Assembly (NCBI RefSeq): GCF_014836635.1 | Contig: NZ_JACSQL010000010.1 | Span: 163,069-227,068 of the forward strand | DNA from: Paenibacillus gallinarum | GTDB taxonomy: Bacteria; Bacillota; Bacilli; Paenibacillales; Paenibacillaceae | Direction of reading: 5' to 3' | DNA length: 64,000 nucleotides | Shown: in pieces, positions 35,132-43,720 of the stretch | Numbering within the stretch: position 1 is the stretch's first letter | Layout of the letters: every line of letters begins with the position of its first letter | Program-made: the position numbers and the translations under genes | The notes under the pieces: generated by a model | The model's input: only the letters and a program-made list of their open reading frames with translations | What the model was told of the DNA's origin: nothing | Databases searched by the model: none

Positions 35132-36460
35132 ATGAGAAGAGGAAAGAGACGGAATTTATTAACACTGGTACTAGGAATGAGCGTTTTACTTGCTGCTTGC
35201 GGTACGGATTCAGGAGGAAGTAACGCAACAAGTGCTGCAGGTACTGCCCCCGGGAACAGCGGAAATACGGAAGAGAAGATACAGATTAAATACTGGTATG
35301 CCTATGGAGAAAAGATTGAAGAGGCAAAACAAGAACTGGTAAAACGTTTTAATGAATCTCAGGACAGAATCGAAGTCGTTGCTGAGTATCAAGGTAACTA
35401 TGATGATTTACATGCCAAGGTACAAGCTGCTTTTGCTGCAAACAATGCGCCGGCCGTATCAGATCTTGAGATTTCCTCAACAGGGACCTTTGCCAGGTAC
35501 GGAATGATCACTGACCTTACTGCTTTAGCAGAGCAGGATAAAGAAAAACTGCAAATTGACGATTTCAACCCAGGACTGATGGGGAATGCCTATGTGGATG
35601 GCAAGCTATACGGGCTGCCGTTTATGCGCAGTACACCGATTATGTACATGAATGTCAGCATTCTAGAAGAGGCCGGGCTTGACCCTGCTGGACCGAAGAC
35701 ATGGGACGAATTCGAAGAGTACGGCAAAGTGCTGAAAGCAAAAGGGAAAACAGCAATGACAATGCCTACAGATATCTGGTTCTACGAGGGACTTGTAGCA
35801 CAGTCTGGTGGTCAGGTATTAACGGAGGATGGGAAGTCTGCTTTATTTAACTCTCCTGAAGGTGTTGCTCCTGTAGAGTTCTGGAAGAAGTTAGCCAGTG
35901 AAGGAATCATTAAAATTCCAGTGGGAGATGAAGCCGGAGCAACGGCGGAAAAAGACTGGGCTAACCAGACATCTGCGTTTCGATTTGGTTCAACGGCAGG
36001 GGTTGCCGGTGCTATTGAAATCTCACAAGGAAATAACTTTGAATTTAACACAGCCTTTATGCCGGCGAATAAATCATATGGCGTTCCTACAGGCGGTTGT
36101 CAGCTCGTGATTACATCAAAACTTAGTGAAGAAGAAACAGCGGCAGCTTGGGAATTCCTTACCTTCATGACAACAGCTGAGAGTACAACATATCAAAGCA
36201 AACACACGGGATACTTACCTACTCGAATCTCTGCACTCGAAAGTGAAGAATTACAGTCGCTCTATAAGGAATTCCCGCAATATAAAGTTGCTGTAGATCA
36301 GCTGGCTTATGCCAGACCTCGTCCGATGGAGACGGCGTATCCTGAAGTTGCGAAGATCGTAAAGAATGCAATTGAGAAAACATTACTTGATCCTAAAGTC
36401 TCTGCCCAGGAAGCGATGAACGAAGCCAATGAGAAAGCAAATACACTGTTAAGTAAATAA
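35132..36460 (+). CDS. Extracellular solute-binding lipoprotein, UgpB-like
   Basis: 442-aa lipoprotein receptor of the following ABC importer. Signal peptide ends in lipobox LLAAC. The mature protein is a type 1 binding fold with YWYAYGE at its start, YGLPFMRSTPIMYMN, GGCQLVITS, and SKHTGYLPTR near the C-terminus, the last resembling UgpB. The predicted ligand is glycerol-3-phosphate or a glycerophosphodiester, inferred from GlpP context; a sugar is the alternative. SD AAGGAGG fits ATG 35132; the ORF extends back to a GTG inside the leader hairpin, which is not credible. Confidence 0.87.
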   Translation: MRRGKRRNLLTLVLGMSVLLAACGTDSGGSNATSAAGTAPGNSGNTEEKIQIKYWYAYGEKIEEAKQELVKRFNESQDRIEVVAEYQGNYDDLHAKVQAAFAANNAPAVSDLEISSTGTFARYGMITDLTALAEQDKEKLQIDDFNPGLMGNAYVDGKLYGLPFMRSTPIMYMNVSILEEAGLDPAGPKTWDEFEEYGKVLKAKGKTAMTMPTDIWFYEGLVAQSGGQVLTEDGKSALFNSPEGVAPVEFWKKLASEGIIKIPVGDEAGATAEKDWANQTSAFRFGSTAGVAGAIEISQGNNFEFNTAFMPANKSYGVPTGGCQLVITSKLSEEETAAAWEFLTFMTTAESTTYQSKHTGYLPTRISALESEELQSLYKEFPQYKVAVDQLAYARPRPMETAYPEVAKIVKNAIEKTLLDPKVSAQEAMNEANEKANTLLSK

Positions 36461-36474
36461 AAGGAGTGGAGAAG

Positions 36475-37590
36475 ATGGGCCAAATTGAGCTAAAAGGAAT
36501 CAGCAAGTTTTTTAAGCAGGAAGAGGTAATTAAGGACCTTGACCTTACGATAAAAGATGGTTCATTTACGGTGCTTGTCGGTCCATCTGGCTGTGGTAAA
36601 TCAACAACGCTCCGTATGATTGCGGGGCTTGATGACCAAACCAGCGGTGATATTTGGATTGATGGCAAGCGAGTAAATGGAGTTCCCCCAGGGATGCGTG
36701 ATGTAGCGATGGTTTTCCAAAACTACGCACTTTATCCAACGATGAATGTCCATGACAATATTGAATTTGGACTGATTAACCGGAAGGTTCCGAAGAAGGA
36801 ACGCGATACGCTGATTGCCGATATCGCCGAAATTGTAGGCCTGAGCGATTATATGAAAAAGAAGCCGGAGATGCTCTCCGGCGGACAGCGCCAGCGTGTA
36901 GCTCTTGCTCGGGCTATGGTTAAGAAACCAGAGGTCTTTATACTCGATGAGCCGCTCAGTAATCTAGATGCGAAGCTCCGCCATCAGATGCGGACAGAGC
37001 TTATTCAGCTACATAAAAGGCTGGGGACGACGTTTGTGTATGTAACCCATGATCAGGTAGAAGCGATGTCTATGGGCGATGAGATTGTCATTATGAATAA
37101 AGGGGTCATTCAGCAAGCGGCTTCTCCAATTGAGCTGTACCATAATCCAGCCAACATGTTTGCCGCTCAGTTTATCGGAACGCCTGCGATGAACATTCTT
37201 CCTTATAAAGGGATCCATTTTCCCTCTTTATCGGGAAAAAGCAAAGAAGAGATTCGCCATTTTGGATTTCGTCCTGAGCATGCACAGCTGCATGCCGGGC
37301 ATGAGCTAAAAGGAGAGGGTCTTAGAATCGGTGGAGAAATCATGACCAGGGAAAGCCTCGGGGCAGAGAATATATACCAGATTCAGTCGAGCTTCGGTAT
37401 GTTCTCTGTTAAGACGTTCCTCGCCCCTCTTATTATGAATAACATGGTTACCGTTACGGTTCCATACGAGCAGTTGTACTATTTTGACCCTAGCGGGATG
37501 AGGCTAAGACAAGCAGAATATAGAGCCGCTGGAAGTGAAACGGTAACAACGAATGCTCTTGAACTCGTTTCGGTGAGCGGAGGAGGCTAG
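36475..37590 (+). CDS. ABC transporter ATPase, UgpC/MsmX-like
   Basis: 371-aa ATPase of the CUT1 family. Walker A GPSGCGKST, signature LSGGQRQRVALARAM, Walker B VFILDEPLSNLDAKL, H-loop THDQ, and a C-terminal OB/TOBE regulatory region from about residue 235. It powers the adjacent permeases and, like MsmX, might also serve importers without their own ATPase such as the one at the left end of the window. SD AAGGAG fits ATG 36475. Confidence 0.92.
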   Translation: MGQIELKGISKFFKQEEVIKDLDLTIKDGSFTVLVGPSGCGKSTTLRMIAGLDDQTSGDIWIDGKRVNGVPPGMRDVAMVFQNYALYPTMNVHDNIEFGLINRKVPKKERDTLIADIAEIVGLSDYMKKKPEMLSGGQRQRVALARAMVKKPEVFILDEPLSNLDAKLRHQMRTELIQLHKRLGTTFVYVTHDQVEAMSMGDEIVIMNKGVIQQAASPIELYHNPANMFAAQFIGTPAMNILPYKGIHFPSLSGKSKEEIRHFGFRPEHAQLHAGHELKGEGLRIGGEIMTRESLGAENIYQIQSSFGMFSVKTFLAPLIMNNMVTVTVPYEQLYYFDPSGMRLRQAEYRAAGSETVTTNALELVSVSGGG

Positions 37591-37594
37591 AGGC

Positions 37595-38482
37595 ATGATG
37601 AGTTCGACATCAAGCATATGGCATAAACTTAGACCCTATGGAATGGTAACGCCGGCACTAGCCGTTTTTGGCGTATTCTTCATTTATCCTATTTTTTATA
37701 TGATGTATCTCAGTGTATTTGACTGGAATTTTGTCAGCCCTACAAAGGATTATGTCGGTTTGCAAAATTTTTCGGCATTATTGTCGGATGCTGAGTTTCG
37801 TCAGGTCATACTAAATACGACAATATACACCGTTTCTACCGTGCTTCTCACCCTTAGTATTTCTTTACTACTGGCTCTTTGGTTAAATCGTTCCGGAGCT
37901 TTCTATGGATTTGTCCAAGGGGCCATATTCAGTCCGCATATTATTTCTTTAGTATCCATTTCACTATTATGGAGCTGGCTGATGGACCCTGAGTATGGAC
38001 TTCTGAACTGGGTTATCGGCCTGTTGGGTTTTGGACCATTAGAGTGGTTATCTCATCCAGATACTTCTCTGATGTCACTTATTCTCGTGGCGGTGTGGAA
38101 AGGGATTGGGTTTAACACCCTTGTCTTTATTGCCGGGCTGCAAAGCATTCCGCAAAGTATATATGAAGCAGCTGCACTGGATCGATCCAAACCATGGCGT
38201 ACGTTTACGCGATTAACGCTACCCATGTTATCTCCAACGCTGTTTTTCCTAGCGATTATGAGTATGATTGGTTCCTTTCAAGTATTTGAGACGATCGCTA
38301 TTATGACGCAGGGTGGGCCGGTGAATTCAACAAACACCTTGGTCTATTACATCTATCAATATGGTTTCCGTTTCTTTAAGATTGGCTATGCTTCAGCGGC
38401 TGGGGTGATCTTGCTTGTGATTGTTGGGATCCTTACCCTTATCTATTTCCGTCTGCTATCCAAAAAGGTTCATTATCGGTAA
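37595..38482 (+). CDS. ABC transporter permease, UgpA-like
   Basis: 295-aa permease with six membrane helices. The docking loop IPQSIYEAAALDRSKPWRTFTRLTLPML is the CUT1 EAA motif. It starts four bases after the ATPase stop; SD GGAGG lies in the end of that gene. It pairs with the next permease. Confidence 0.92.
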   Translation: MMSSTSSIWHKLRPYGMVTPALAVFGVFFIYPIFYMMYLSVFDWNFVSPTKDYVGLQNFSALLSDAEFRQVILNTTIYTVSTVLLTLSISLLLALWLNRSGAFYGFVQGAIFSPHIISLVSISLLWSWLMDPEYGLLNWVIGLLGFGPLEWLSHPDTSLMSLILVAVWKGIGFNTLVFIAGLQSIPQSIYEAAALDRSKPWRTFTRLTLPMLSPTLFFLAIMSMIGSFQVFETIAIMTQGGPVNSTNTLVYYIYQYGFRFFKIGYASAAGVILLVIVGILTLIYFRLLSKKVHYR

Positions 38483-38501
38483 AAGGGAAAGGAGGCTACT
38501 T

Positions 38502-39401
38502 ATGAATGTACTTGAACCAGCAGCAAAAGCAGAACGCGCATCCCGAGGCAAAGCGAAAGAGGAAGTAAGCGGTATGAAGGTGATGAACCGTCTCCTTACT
38601 GTCATTAATGTGATTCTAATGGGAATGCTTGTTCTTATCTTTGCTTTACCCTTTGTTTGGATGGTGTCCACATCACTTAAAACACTGCCGGAGACGATGA
38701 TCTTTCCGCCCGAGTGGATTCCGGCAACCCCGCAGTGGCAAAACTTTGTTCAAGCCTGGAACTCTGGACCGTTTCTTCACTATTTTATGAACAGCGTGAT
38801 GATCTCTGGAGGCATTTTGCTGATGCAGATGCTTACGATTATTCCCGCAGCCTATGCGTTTGCGAGGTTTGAGTTTAAGGGGTCAGGTATTTTGTTTGGA
38901 CTTGTCATGGTAACGCTGATGATTCCTTCTCAGTTGATCTTTTTGCCCGTGTATCTTGAACTTAGTTCTTGGAATCTGCTTAATACGCATCTTGGACTGA
39001 TTCTACCTTTTGCATCCAGTGCATTCGGGATATTTCTTCTGCGTCAATCCTTTAAGCAAGTGCCAAATGAACTCATCGAGGCAGCTCGTCTGGATAAAGC
39101 AAAAGAGTGGAAGATTATGCTGAAGCTGATGATTCCTATGGCTCGTCCTGCACTCATTACCTTCGGTTTATTCAGTTTTATTAGTCACTGGAATGATTAT
39201 TTCTGGCCGCTGGTGATGACAACGAATGAAACGGCGCGTACCCTTCCGCTCGGGATTGCTAAGATTCGAGAAACAGAAGGGCTGACAACATGGAATGTTC
39301 TTATGGCAGGGAATTTGATACTTGTTGTGCCGATTTTGATTATTTTCTTCTTTGCACAGCGTTCGATTATTAGAGCATTCGTATATAATGGTGTGAAATA
39401 A
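38502..39401 (+). CDS. ABC transporter permease, UgpE-like
   Basis: 299-aa permease, six helices plus a 25-residue charged N-terminal tail. The EAA loop is VPNELIEAARLDKAKEWKIMLKLMIP; the C-terminal FFAQRSIIRAFVYNGVK is typical of CUT1 E-type permeases. SD AAAGGAGG fits ATG 38502. Last gene of the importer operon; no clear terminator directly follows, so the small membrane protein gene may be co-transcribed. Confidence 0.92.
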   Translation: MNVLEPAAKAERASRGKAKEEVSGMKVMNRLLTVINVILMGMLVLIFALPFVWMVSTSLKTLPETMIFPPEWIPATPQWQNFVQAWNSGPFLHYFMNSVMISGGILLMQMLTIIPAAYAFARFEFKGSGILFGLVMVTLMIPSQLIFLPVYLELSSWNLLNTHLGLILPFASSAFGIFLLRQSFKQVPNELIEAARLDKAKEWKIMLKLMIPMARPALITFGLFSFISHWNDYFWPLVMTTNETARTLPLGIAKIRETEGLTTWNVLMAGNLILVVPILIIFFFAQRSIIRAFVYNGVK

Positions 39402-39477
39402 GGACATATGTATATGAAGACAAGCTGTTTTCAAGTGACTAGAACCTATGGTTAAATGGTATCCGGAGGTGATTTTT

Positions 39478-39723
39478 ATCCTGAACCCGGGTAAGAAAAA
39501 ACGCAATCCTAAGTTTGTTATAGCGGAGGCAGTTGCTACTGCTCTCGCCCTAATTTTACTGATTGTTTCGCTAGTGAATTCGACTATCTCTCTAGGCTGG
39601 TTTTTCCTCAGTATGTCTGTGGTCTATGCCATTCGGTATTGGGAGCTTAGATCATGGATTCAGGTGCTTTCCATCGTGATTTTGGCTTTAGGTGCCGTAA
39701 GTTTGTTTATGTTAGGACAATAA
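39478..39723 (+). CDS. Small membrane protein, possible non-canonical start
   Basis: About 81 aa, unrecognised, three hydrophobic segments (residues about 18-38, 42-58, 60-78). An ATG at 39448 opens the frame but has no SD. A perfect GGAGGTGA sits at 39464-39471, and nine bases after its GGAGG core is ATC 39478, followed by CTG 39481; no ATG/GTG/TTG occurs at usable spacing. Either an unusual start is used or translation begins at 39448. Confidence 0.55.
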   Translation: MLNPGKKKRNPKFVIAEAVATALALILLIVSLVNSTISLGWFFLSMSVVYAIRYWELRSWIQVLSIVILALGAVSLFMLGQ

Positions 39724-39741
39724 GTGGTTTCAGAAAAGTTT

Positions 39742-39770
39742 GAAAAGCCCTATATAAGGGCTTTTTTCTA
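39742..39770 (+). terminator. Rho-independent terminator
   Basis: AAAAGCCCT / AGGGCTTTT hairpin, small loop, T-rich tail. It ends the importer/small membrane protein unit. Confidence 0.87.
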
Positions 39771-39911
39771 TTTATTTCATAATTATTTATTTTAGATTAT
39801 ATTAAAGTAAATAATTCTCTTGTATACAAAATGTAGCGGGGGTGGTGCGTAAATGAGAATATGCCTAAAATCACATTGGTAAGTATGGTTTTCACTTCCA
39901 TAAAACTCCAT

Positions 39912-39958
39912 AACAAAAGCCGATATCCGCTCCTTATCAAAAGAGTGGACATCGGCTG
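39912..39958 (-). terminator. Leftward terminator after the 65-aa gene
   Basis: AGCCGATATCCGCTC pairs with GAGTGGACATCGGCT; on the minus strand the tail reads TTTTGTTATGG. It fits the leftward gene ending at 39996. Between the two terminators (39771-39911) I see no gene. Confidence 0.75.
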
Positions 39959-39995
39959 ATCTAGTAAAAAGTAATATAGGATAGGGAGCTAGAAT

Positions 39996-40193
39996 TCAAA
40001 ATGGGACAGGAATGAGCGTAGAACAATGTTTAATTTCCTGAAAAGGAATACTGACAATACCTTGTGTATGTTTTAGACGAAGCTTCTTATATGGGAGCTG
40101 AAGACTTACGACCCCAGAATAGACAGACCCATCCATTAAAGAAAGATGTACAGAATAACCTTTTCGCTCAGCAATTTGTAGTTCTTTCATCAT
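39996..40193 (-). CDS. Small protein, possible SH3-like/LSM-like barrel
   Basis: 65 aa, not recognised with certainty. Alternating beta pattern GYSVHLSLMDGSVYSGVVSL and LRLKHTQGIVSIPFQEIKH resembles small RNA- or nucleic-acid-binding barrels, an inference only. Strong SD GGAGG with seven-base spacing precedes ATG, and it has its own terminator. The 306 bases to its right (40194-40499) hold its promoter region and nothing else I can name. Confidence 0.6.
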   Translation of the reverse strand: MMKELQIAERKGYSVHLSLMDGSVYSGVVSLQLPYKKLRLKHTQGIVSIPFQEIKHCSTLIPVPF

Positions 40194-40499
40194 AGGAATT
40201 CCTCCGTTCGCTTTTGATTAGTTCATATTAACTATGTCGGTAGCAGGAAGAAAAAAGTGAAGAAGTATTTTTGTAATCGCTTTCTTTCAATATAAAGGAA
40301 TTGCTGGAGCGAAAACAAGATGTAAATAGTCCTGTTTATCACTTTATATACTTATAGAATACCCATCTTGATCAATGAACTAACATATTTGTGAAAAACA
40401 TGATATACAAAATCAATTTCATAACTTTTTAAAACGATAAATTTGTAACTATATATAGACAAAAGAACCATTTTAGTAGAGGGAGTTGTACTGGAGATA

Positions 40500-40532
40500 C
40501 AAAAAAACCGCCATCCTCTAAGGATGACGGTT
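40500..40532 (-). terminator. Leftward terminator of the mannitol operon
   Basis: AACCGCCATCC / GGATGACGGTT hairpin; the minus-strand tail is TTTTTTTGTAT. It lies 34 bases after the mtlD stop. Confidence 0.87.
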
Positions 40533-40565
40533 GATACATAATAATTGAGCTACACAATACATTTA

Positions 40566-41714
40566 TTAGGCTTTGGAAGTCTTCGCATATTCTTCACAGA
40601 TGATGCGGTGATCTTCACTGCCATCTGTAAAGCCAGTAACAGAGGATACAGCAGCTTCAATGCCATTTTGGGCAATTTGCTCTTGCAACTCTTTGGACTG
40701 CGGATCTTGCGGGTTATCATAATGGAATGCAGCTGCAATACCTTTTAGGAGAGCAACATGTCCAAGTCCATATTGAATCGCCATATTAGCAGGACCTACT
40801 AGGCGATCTGCAGGACCAAGCTTACGAAGCGGCTCACGACCTACACGAATAACTTCATCGCGAATATATGGGTTTTTAAAGCGTTTTTCGATCTTATCAA
40901 TGTATTTATAGTGTTCTTCTTTATCAAAACCATGCTTCTTGATCAGTGCATCGCCGCTTTCTTCCATTGCTTGACGTACCACTGCGCGAATCTCATCATT
41001 ATTGATTGCTTCTTCAATGGTTTCCATACCAGCCAGGTAACCAAGGTAAGCTGTAATCGCATGACCTGTGTTCAATGTGAACAGTTTACGCTGAACATAA
41101 GCAAGCAGGTTATCTGTCAGTTTCATGCCTGGAATTTGAGGTACTTCTCCTTTAAGGGAAGGCTCTTCTACGATCCATTCGTAGAAAGACTCAACACCGA
41201 CATCAAGCATGTTCTCGCCTTGGTAAGGAGGAACGATACGGTCTACTGAACAGTTAGCAAAACCTACATTCTCCTCAGCATATGCTTTACCTGCCTCGGA
41301 CAAGTGAGTGTATACCTGTTCTTCTAGGTGTTTGCTTCCGCCGACCATGTTCTCACAAGCGATGATATTCAGAACACCTCTGCCTGCTTCTCTGCGAGCT
41401 TCAATACCTTTAGCAATCGTAGAAGCAATGATTTTCAGAACATTCGGACCTACTGCAGTCGTTACGATGTCAGCCTCAGCCACTTCGTTCACGATATCTG
41501 GACCATTCGAGAGTACACCGGAAACATTCGAAATTGTTTCTTGTCTTTGCTCCAGATCAAGAATATGGATCTGGTAGCTTTTTTTCTCGTTTAGTTCATT
41601 AATCATTTCTTCATTAATATCTGCAAATACGACATGGTAAGAAGCTTGGGAGAGAAGGGCGCCGATAAAGCCGCGCCCGATATTTCCTGCTCCAAATTGA
41701 ATTGCTTTTTTCAT
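40566..41714 (-). CDS. mtlD: Mannitol-1-phosphate 5-dehydrogenase
   Basis: 382-aa NAD-dependent enzyme converting mannitol-1-phosphate to fructose-6-phosphate. The N-terminal Rossmann motif is FGAGNIGRGFIG; the polyol dehydrogenase core has VDRIVPP and the catalytic Lys segment KLFTLNTGHAITAYLGYL. Length is normal for the family. It is third in mtlR-mtlA-mtlD, 38 bases after mtlA, and is followed by the operon terminator. Its SD (AAGCGGG) is weak. Confidence 0.96.
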   Translation of the reverse strand: MKKAIQFGAGNIGRGFIGALLSQASYHVVFADINEEMINELNEKKSYQIHILDLEQRQETISNVSGVLSNGPDIVNEVAEADIVTTAVGPNVLKIIASTIAKGIEARREAGRGVLNIIACENMVGGSKHLEEQVYTHLSEAGKAYAEENVGFANCSVDRIVPPYQGENMLDVGVESFYEWIVEEPSLKGEVPQIPGMKLTDNLLAYVQRKLFTLNTGHAITAYLGYLAGMETIEEAINNDEIRAVVRQAMEESGDALIKKHGFDKEEHYKYIDKIEKRFKNPYIRDEVIRVGREPLRKLGPADRLVGPANMAIQYGLGHVALLKGIAAAFHYDNPQDPQSKELQEQIAQNGIEAAVSSVTGFTDGSEDHRIICEEYAKTSKA

Positions 41715-41752
41715 ATGAAAAACCCGCTTTCGTTTTAAAGATTTGGTATTCT

Positions 41753-43720
41753 TTATTCTCCGAAAATGCTGTAAATTTCATTAGGATCTTTGGATTGTGC
41801 CAGTCTTGTTACGGTAGATTCGTCTTCAATAGCTTCTGCAATTTTCGTGAGAATCTGTAAGTGTTCTCTACCTGCTCCAGCAATCCCGATAACGAGATAT
41901 GCACGGCCGCCTTCGAATTCAACACCTTCTGGATATTGATGAACGACAATACCACTTGTTTTAATTTCTTTCTTCGCATCGCCTACTCCGTGAGGAATCG
42001 CTACACCGTTACCGATGTATGTAGTTGCTACCCCTTCGCGTTCAATCATAGCATCCACATAATGTGGTTTTACATAACCTGCTGCAACAAGGGATTCACC
42101 CGCACGGCGGATTGCATCTTCCTTACTTTCGGATGGAAGCTGAAGTACAATGTTTTCTTTACGTAGTACGTCGCCGCCTTTTGTATCTTCGGAAGTTTCT
42201 TTCACTTCTTCAGGAACCGCTTTGTCTGCTGCACCAGAAACATCTTCTTTTGCGTATTCAGGTACAGGAGAAGTACTTTGTTCATGTTTTGCTTTTAAGT
42301 CGGCAATTAATTTGTCATAAATCGGATTGTTAACGAAGTTATCAATCGAGACGTGAATAGCATTAGGTGCTTTACCTTTAGCTCGTGGTGTCAGGTTCTG
42401 CTGAGTAACAACAATGTCTGCATCGTTTGGAATATTCTCGATTGCTGTGTTTGTTACATCAATTGGCAGACCAGCTGCTTTTACTTTTTTACGGAAAGAA
42501 GTAGCACCCATTGCACTTGAACCCATACCTGCATCACATGCAAAGATAATTTTCTTGATTTCTGCTTTGTCATTCAAGTTAGCTGCTGGAGCATCTGTGA
42601 TTCCTTTACTGCTTTTTTTCATGCCTGCAACTGCTTCTTTTGCTTTTTCCAGGTCTTGTTCATCTGCAGAAGATCTGCGCAAGAATAAGGAAGAGAGCAA
42701 GAAAGATACAACAACAGATACAAGAACACCCGCAAGAATAGGGATATAAGAACCTTTGGCTGACATCGCCATAATCGCAATGATACTTCCTGGAGAAGAT
42801 GCAGCAATTAGACCTGCATCTAGCATGTTAAATGTGAATACACCAGCCATACCAGATACGATGACAGATACGAACATAATTGGTTTCATCAGGACATACG
42901 GGAAGTAAACCTCATGAATACCACCGAAGAAATGAATGATTGCTGCGCCCGGTGCTGATCCTTTAATTGAACCTTTTCCGAAAATGCTGTAAGCAAGCAG
43001 TACACCAAGACCTGGTCCTGGGTTTGCTTCAAGCAAGAACATGATCGATTGACCCGTGGATTCTGCTTGTTGAATACCAATTGGACTCAGAATTCCATGG
43101 TTAATTGCATTGTTCAAGAACAAAATTTTTGCTGGTTCGATAAAGATGGATACTAGCGGGAGAATTCCCCAGTTCAGCATCGCATCTACACCAGAAGCCA
43201 ATAGGTTAGTGAATGTAGCAACGACAGGTCCAATACCGTAAAGTCCTGCAATGGCCAAAAGCATACCGATAATACCGGCAGAGAAGTTATTTACAAGCAT
43301 TTCAAAACCAGAAGGAGTTTTGCTTCCGACATATTTATCAAACTGCTTGATTACCCATCCGCCGAGCGGACCCATAATCATGGCACCGATAAACATCGGA
43401 ATATCAGCTCCGACAATAACTCCCATTGCGGCAATGGCACCTAGTACCCCGCCTCGATGATCATGAACGGCTTTACCGCCGCTATATGCAATCAGCAATG
43501 GAAGAAGGTATTTAATCATTGGATCCACAAGGGATGCCAGTGTAGCATTCGGGAAATAACCTGCCTCAATAAAGAGAGCAGTCAGAAGCCCCCAGGCAAT
43601 AAAGGCACCGATATTCGGCATAACCATTGCACTTAGAAAGCGTCCAAATTTCTGAGTTGCTTGTTTGATATTGCCCGTTTTTTTAGGGACAGATTCGCTA
43701 GTAGCTTCCAGCGTACTCAT
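41753..43720 (-). CDS. mtlA: PTS mannitol-specific EIICBA component
   Basis: 655-aa fused permease. EIIC (about 1-345) has eight or so helices including the GIHEVYFPYVL motif; EIIB (about 390-480) has the phospho-Cys motif FACDAGMGSSAMG; EIIA (about 515-655) has the phospho-His motif AIPHG. It imports mannitol as mannitol-1-phosphate. A single CBA protein is the E. coli arrangement; B. subtilis has a separate EIIA (MtlF). Its ATG overlaps the mtlR stop by four bases. Confidence 0.96.
   Translation of the reverse strand: MSTLEATSESVPKKTGNIKQATQKFGRFLSAMVMPNIGAFIAWGLLTALFIEAGYFPNATLASLVDPMIKYLLPLLIAYSGGKAVHDHRGGVLGAIAAMGVIVGADIPMFIGAMIMGPLGGWVIKQFDKYVGSKTPSGFEMLVNNFSAGIIGMLLAIAGLYGIGPVVATFTNLLASGVDAMLNWGILPLVSIFIEPAKILFLNNAINHGILSPIGIQQAESTGQSIMFLLEANPGPGLGVLLAYSIFGKGSIKGSAPGAAIIHFFGGIHEVYFPYVLMKPIMFVSVIVSGMAGVFTFNMLDAGLIAASSPGSIIAIMAMSAKGSYIPILAGVLVSVVVSFLLSSLFLRRSSADEQDLEKAKEAVAGMKKSSKGITDAPAANLNDKAEIKKIIFACDAGMGSSAMGATSFRKKVKAAGLPIDVTNTAIENIPNDADIVVTQQNLTPRAKGKAPNAIHVSIDNFVNNPIYDKLIADLKAKHEQSTSPVPEYAKEDVSGAADKAVPEEVKETSEDTKGGDVLRKENIVLQLPSESKEDAIRRAGESLVAAGYVKPHYVDAMIEREGVATTYIGNGVAIPHGVGDAKKEIKTSGIVVHQYPEGVEFEGGRAYLVIGIAGAGREHLQILTKIAEAIEDESTVTRLAQSKDPNEIYSIFGE

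Noticed and set aside
39853..39882. 9-codon leader peptide after a GGGGGTGG sequence
   Set aside because: No gene follows on that strand; the downstream hairpin belongs to a leftward gene.
40272..40285. cre-like TGTAATCGCTTTCT
   Set aside because: It matches the consensus well but is 80 bases upstream of a small unknown gene with no metabolic link, so it is probably a chance match.
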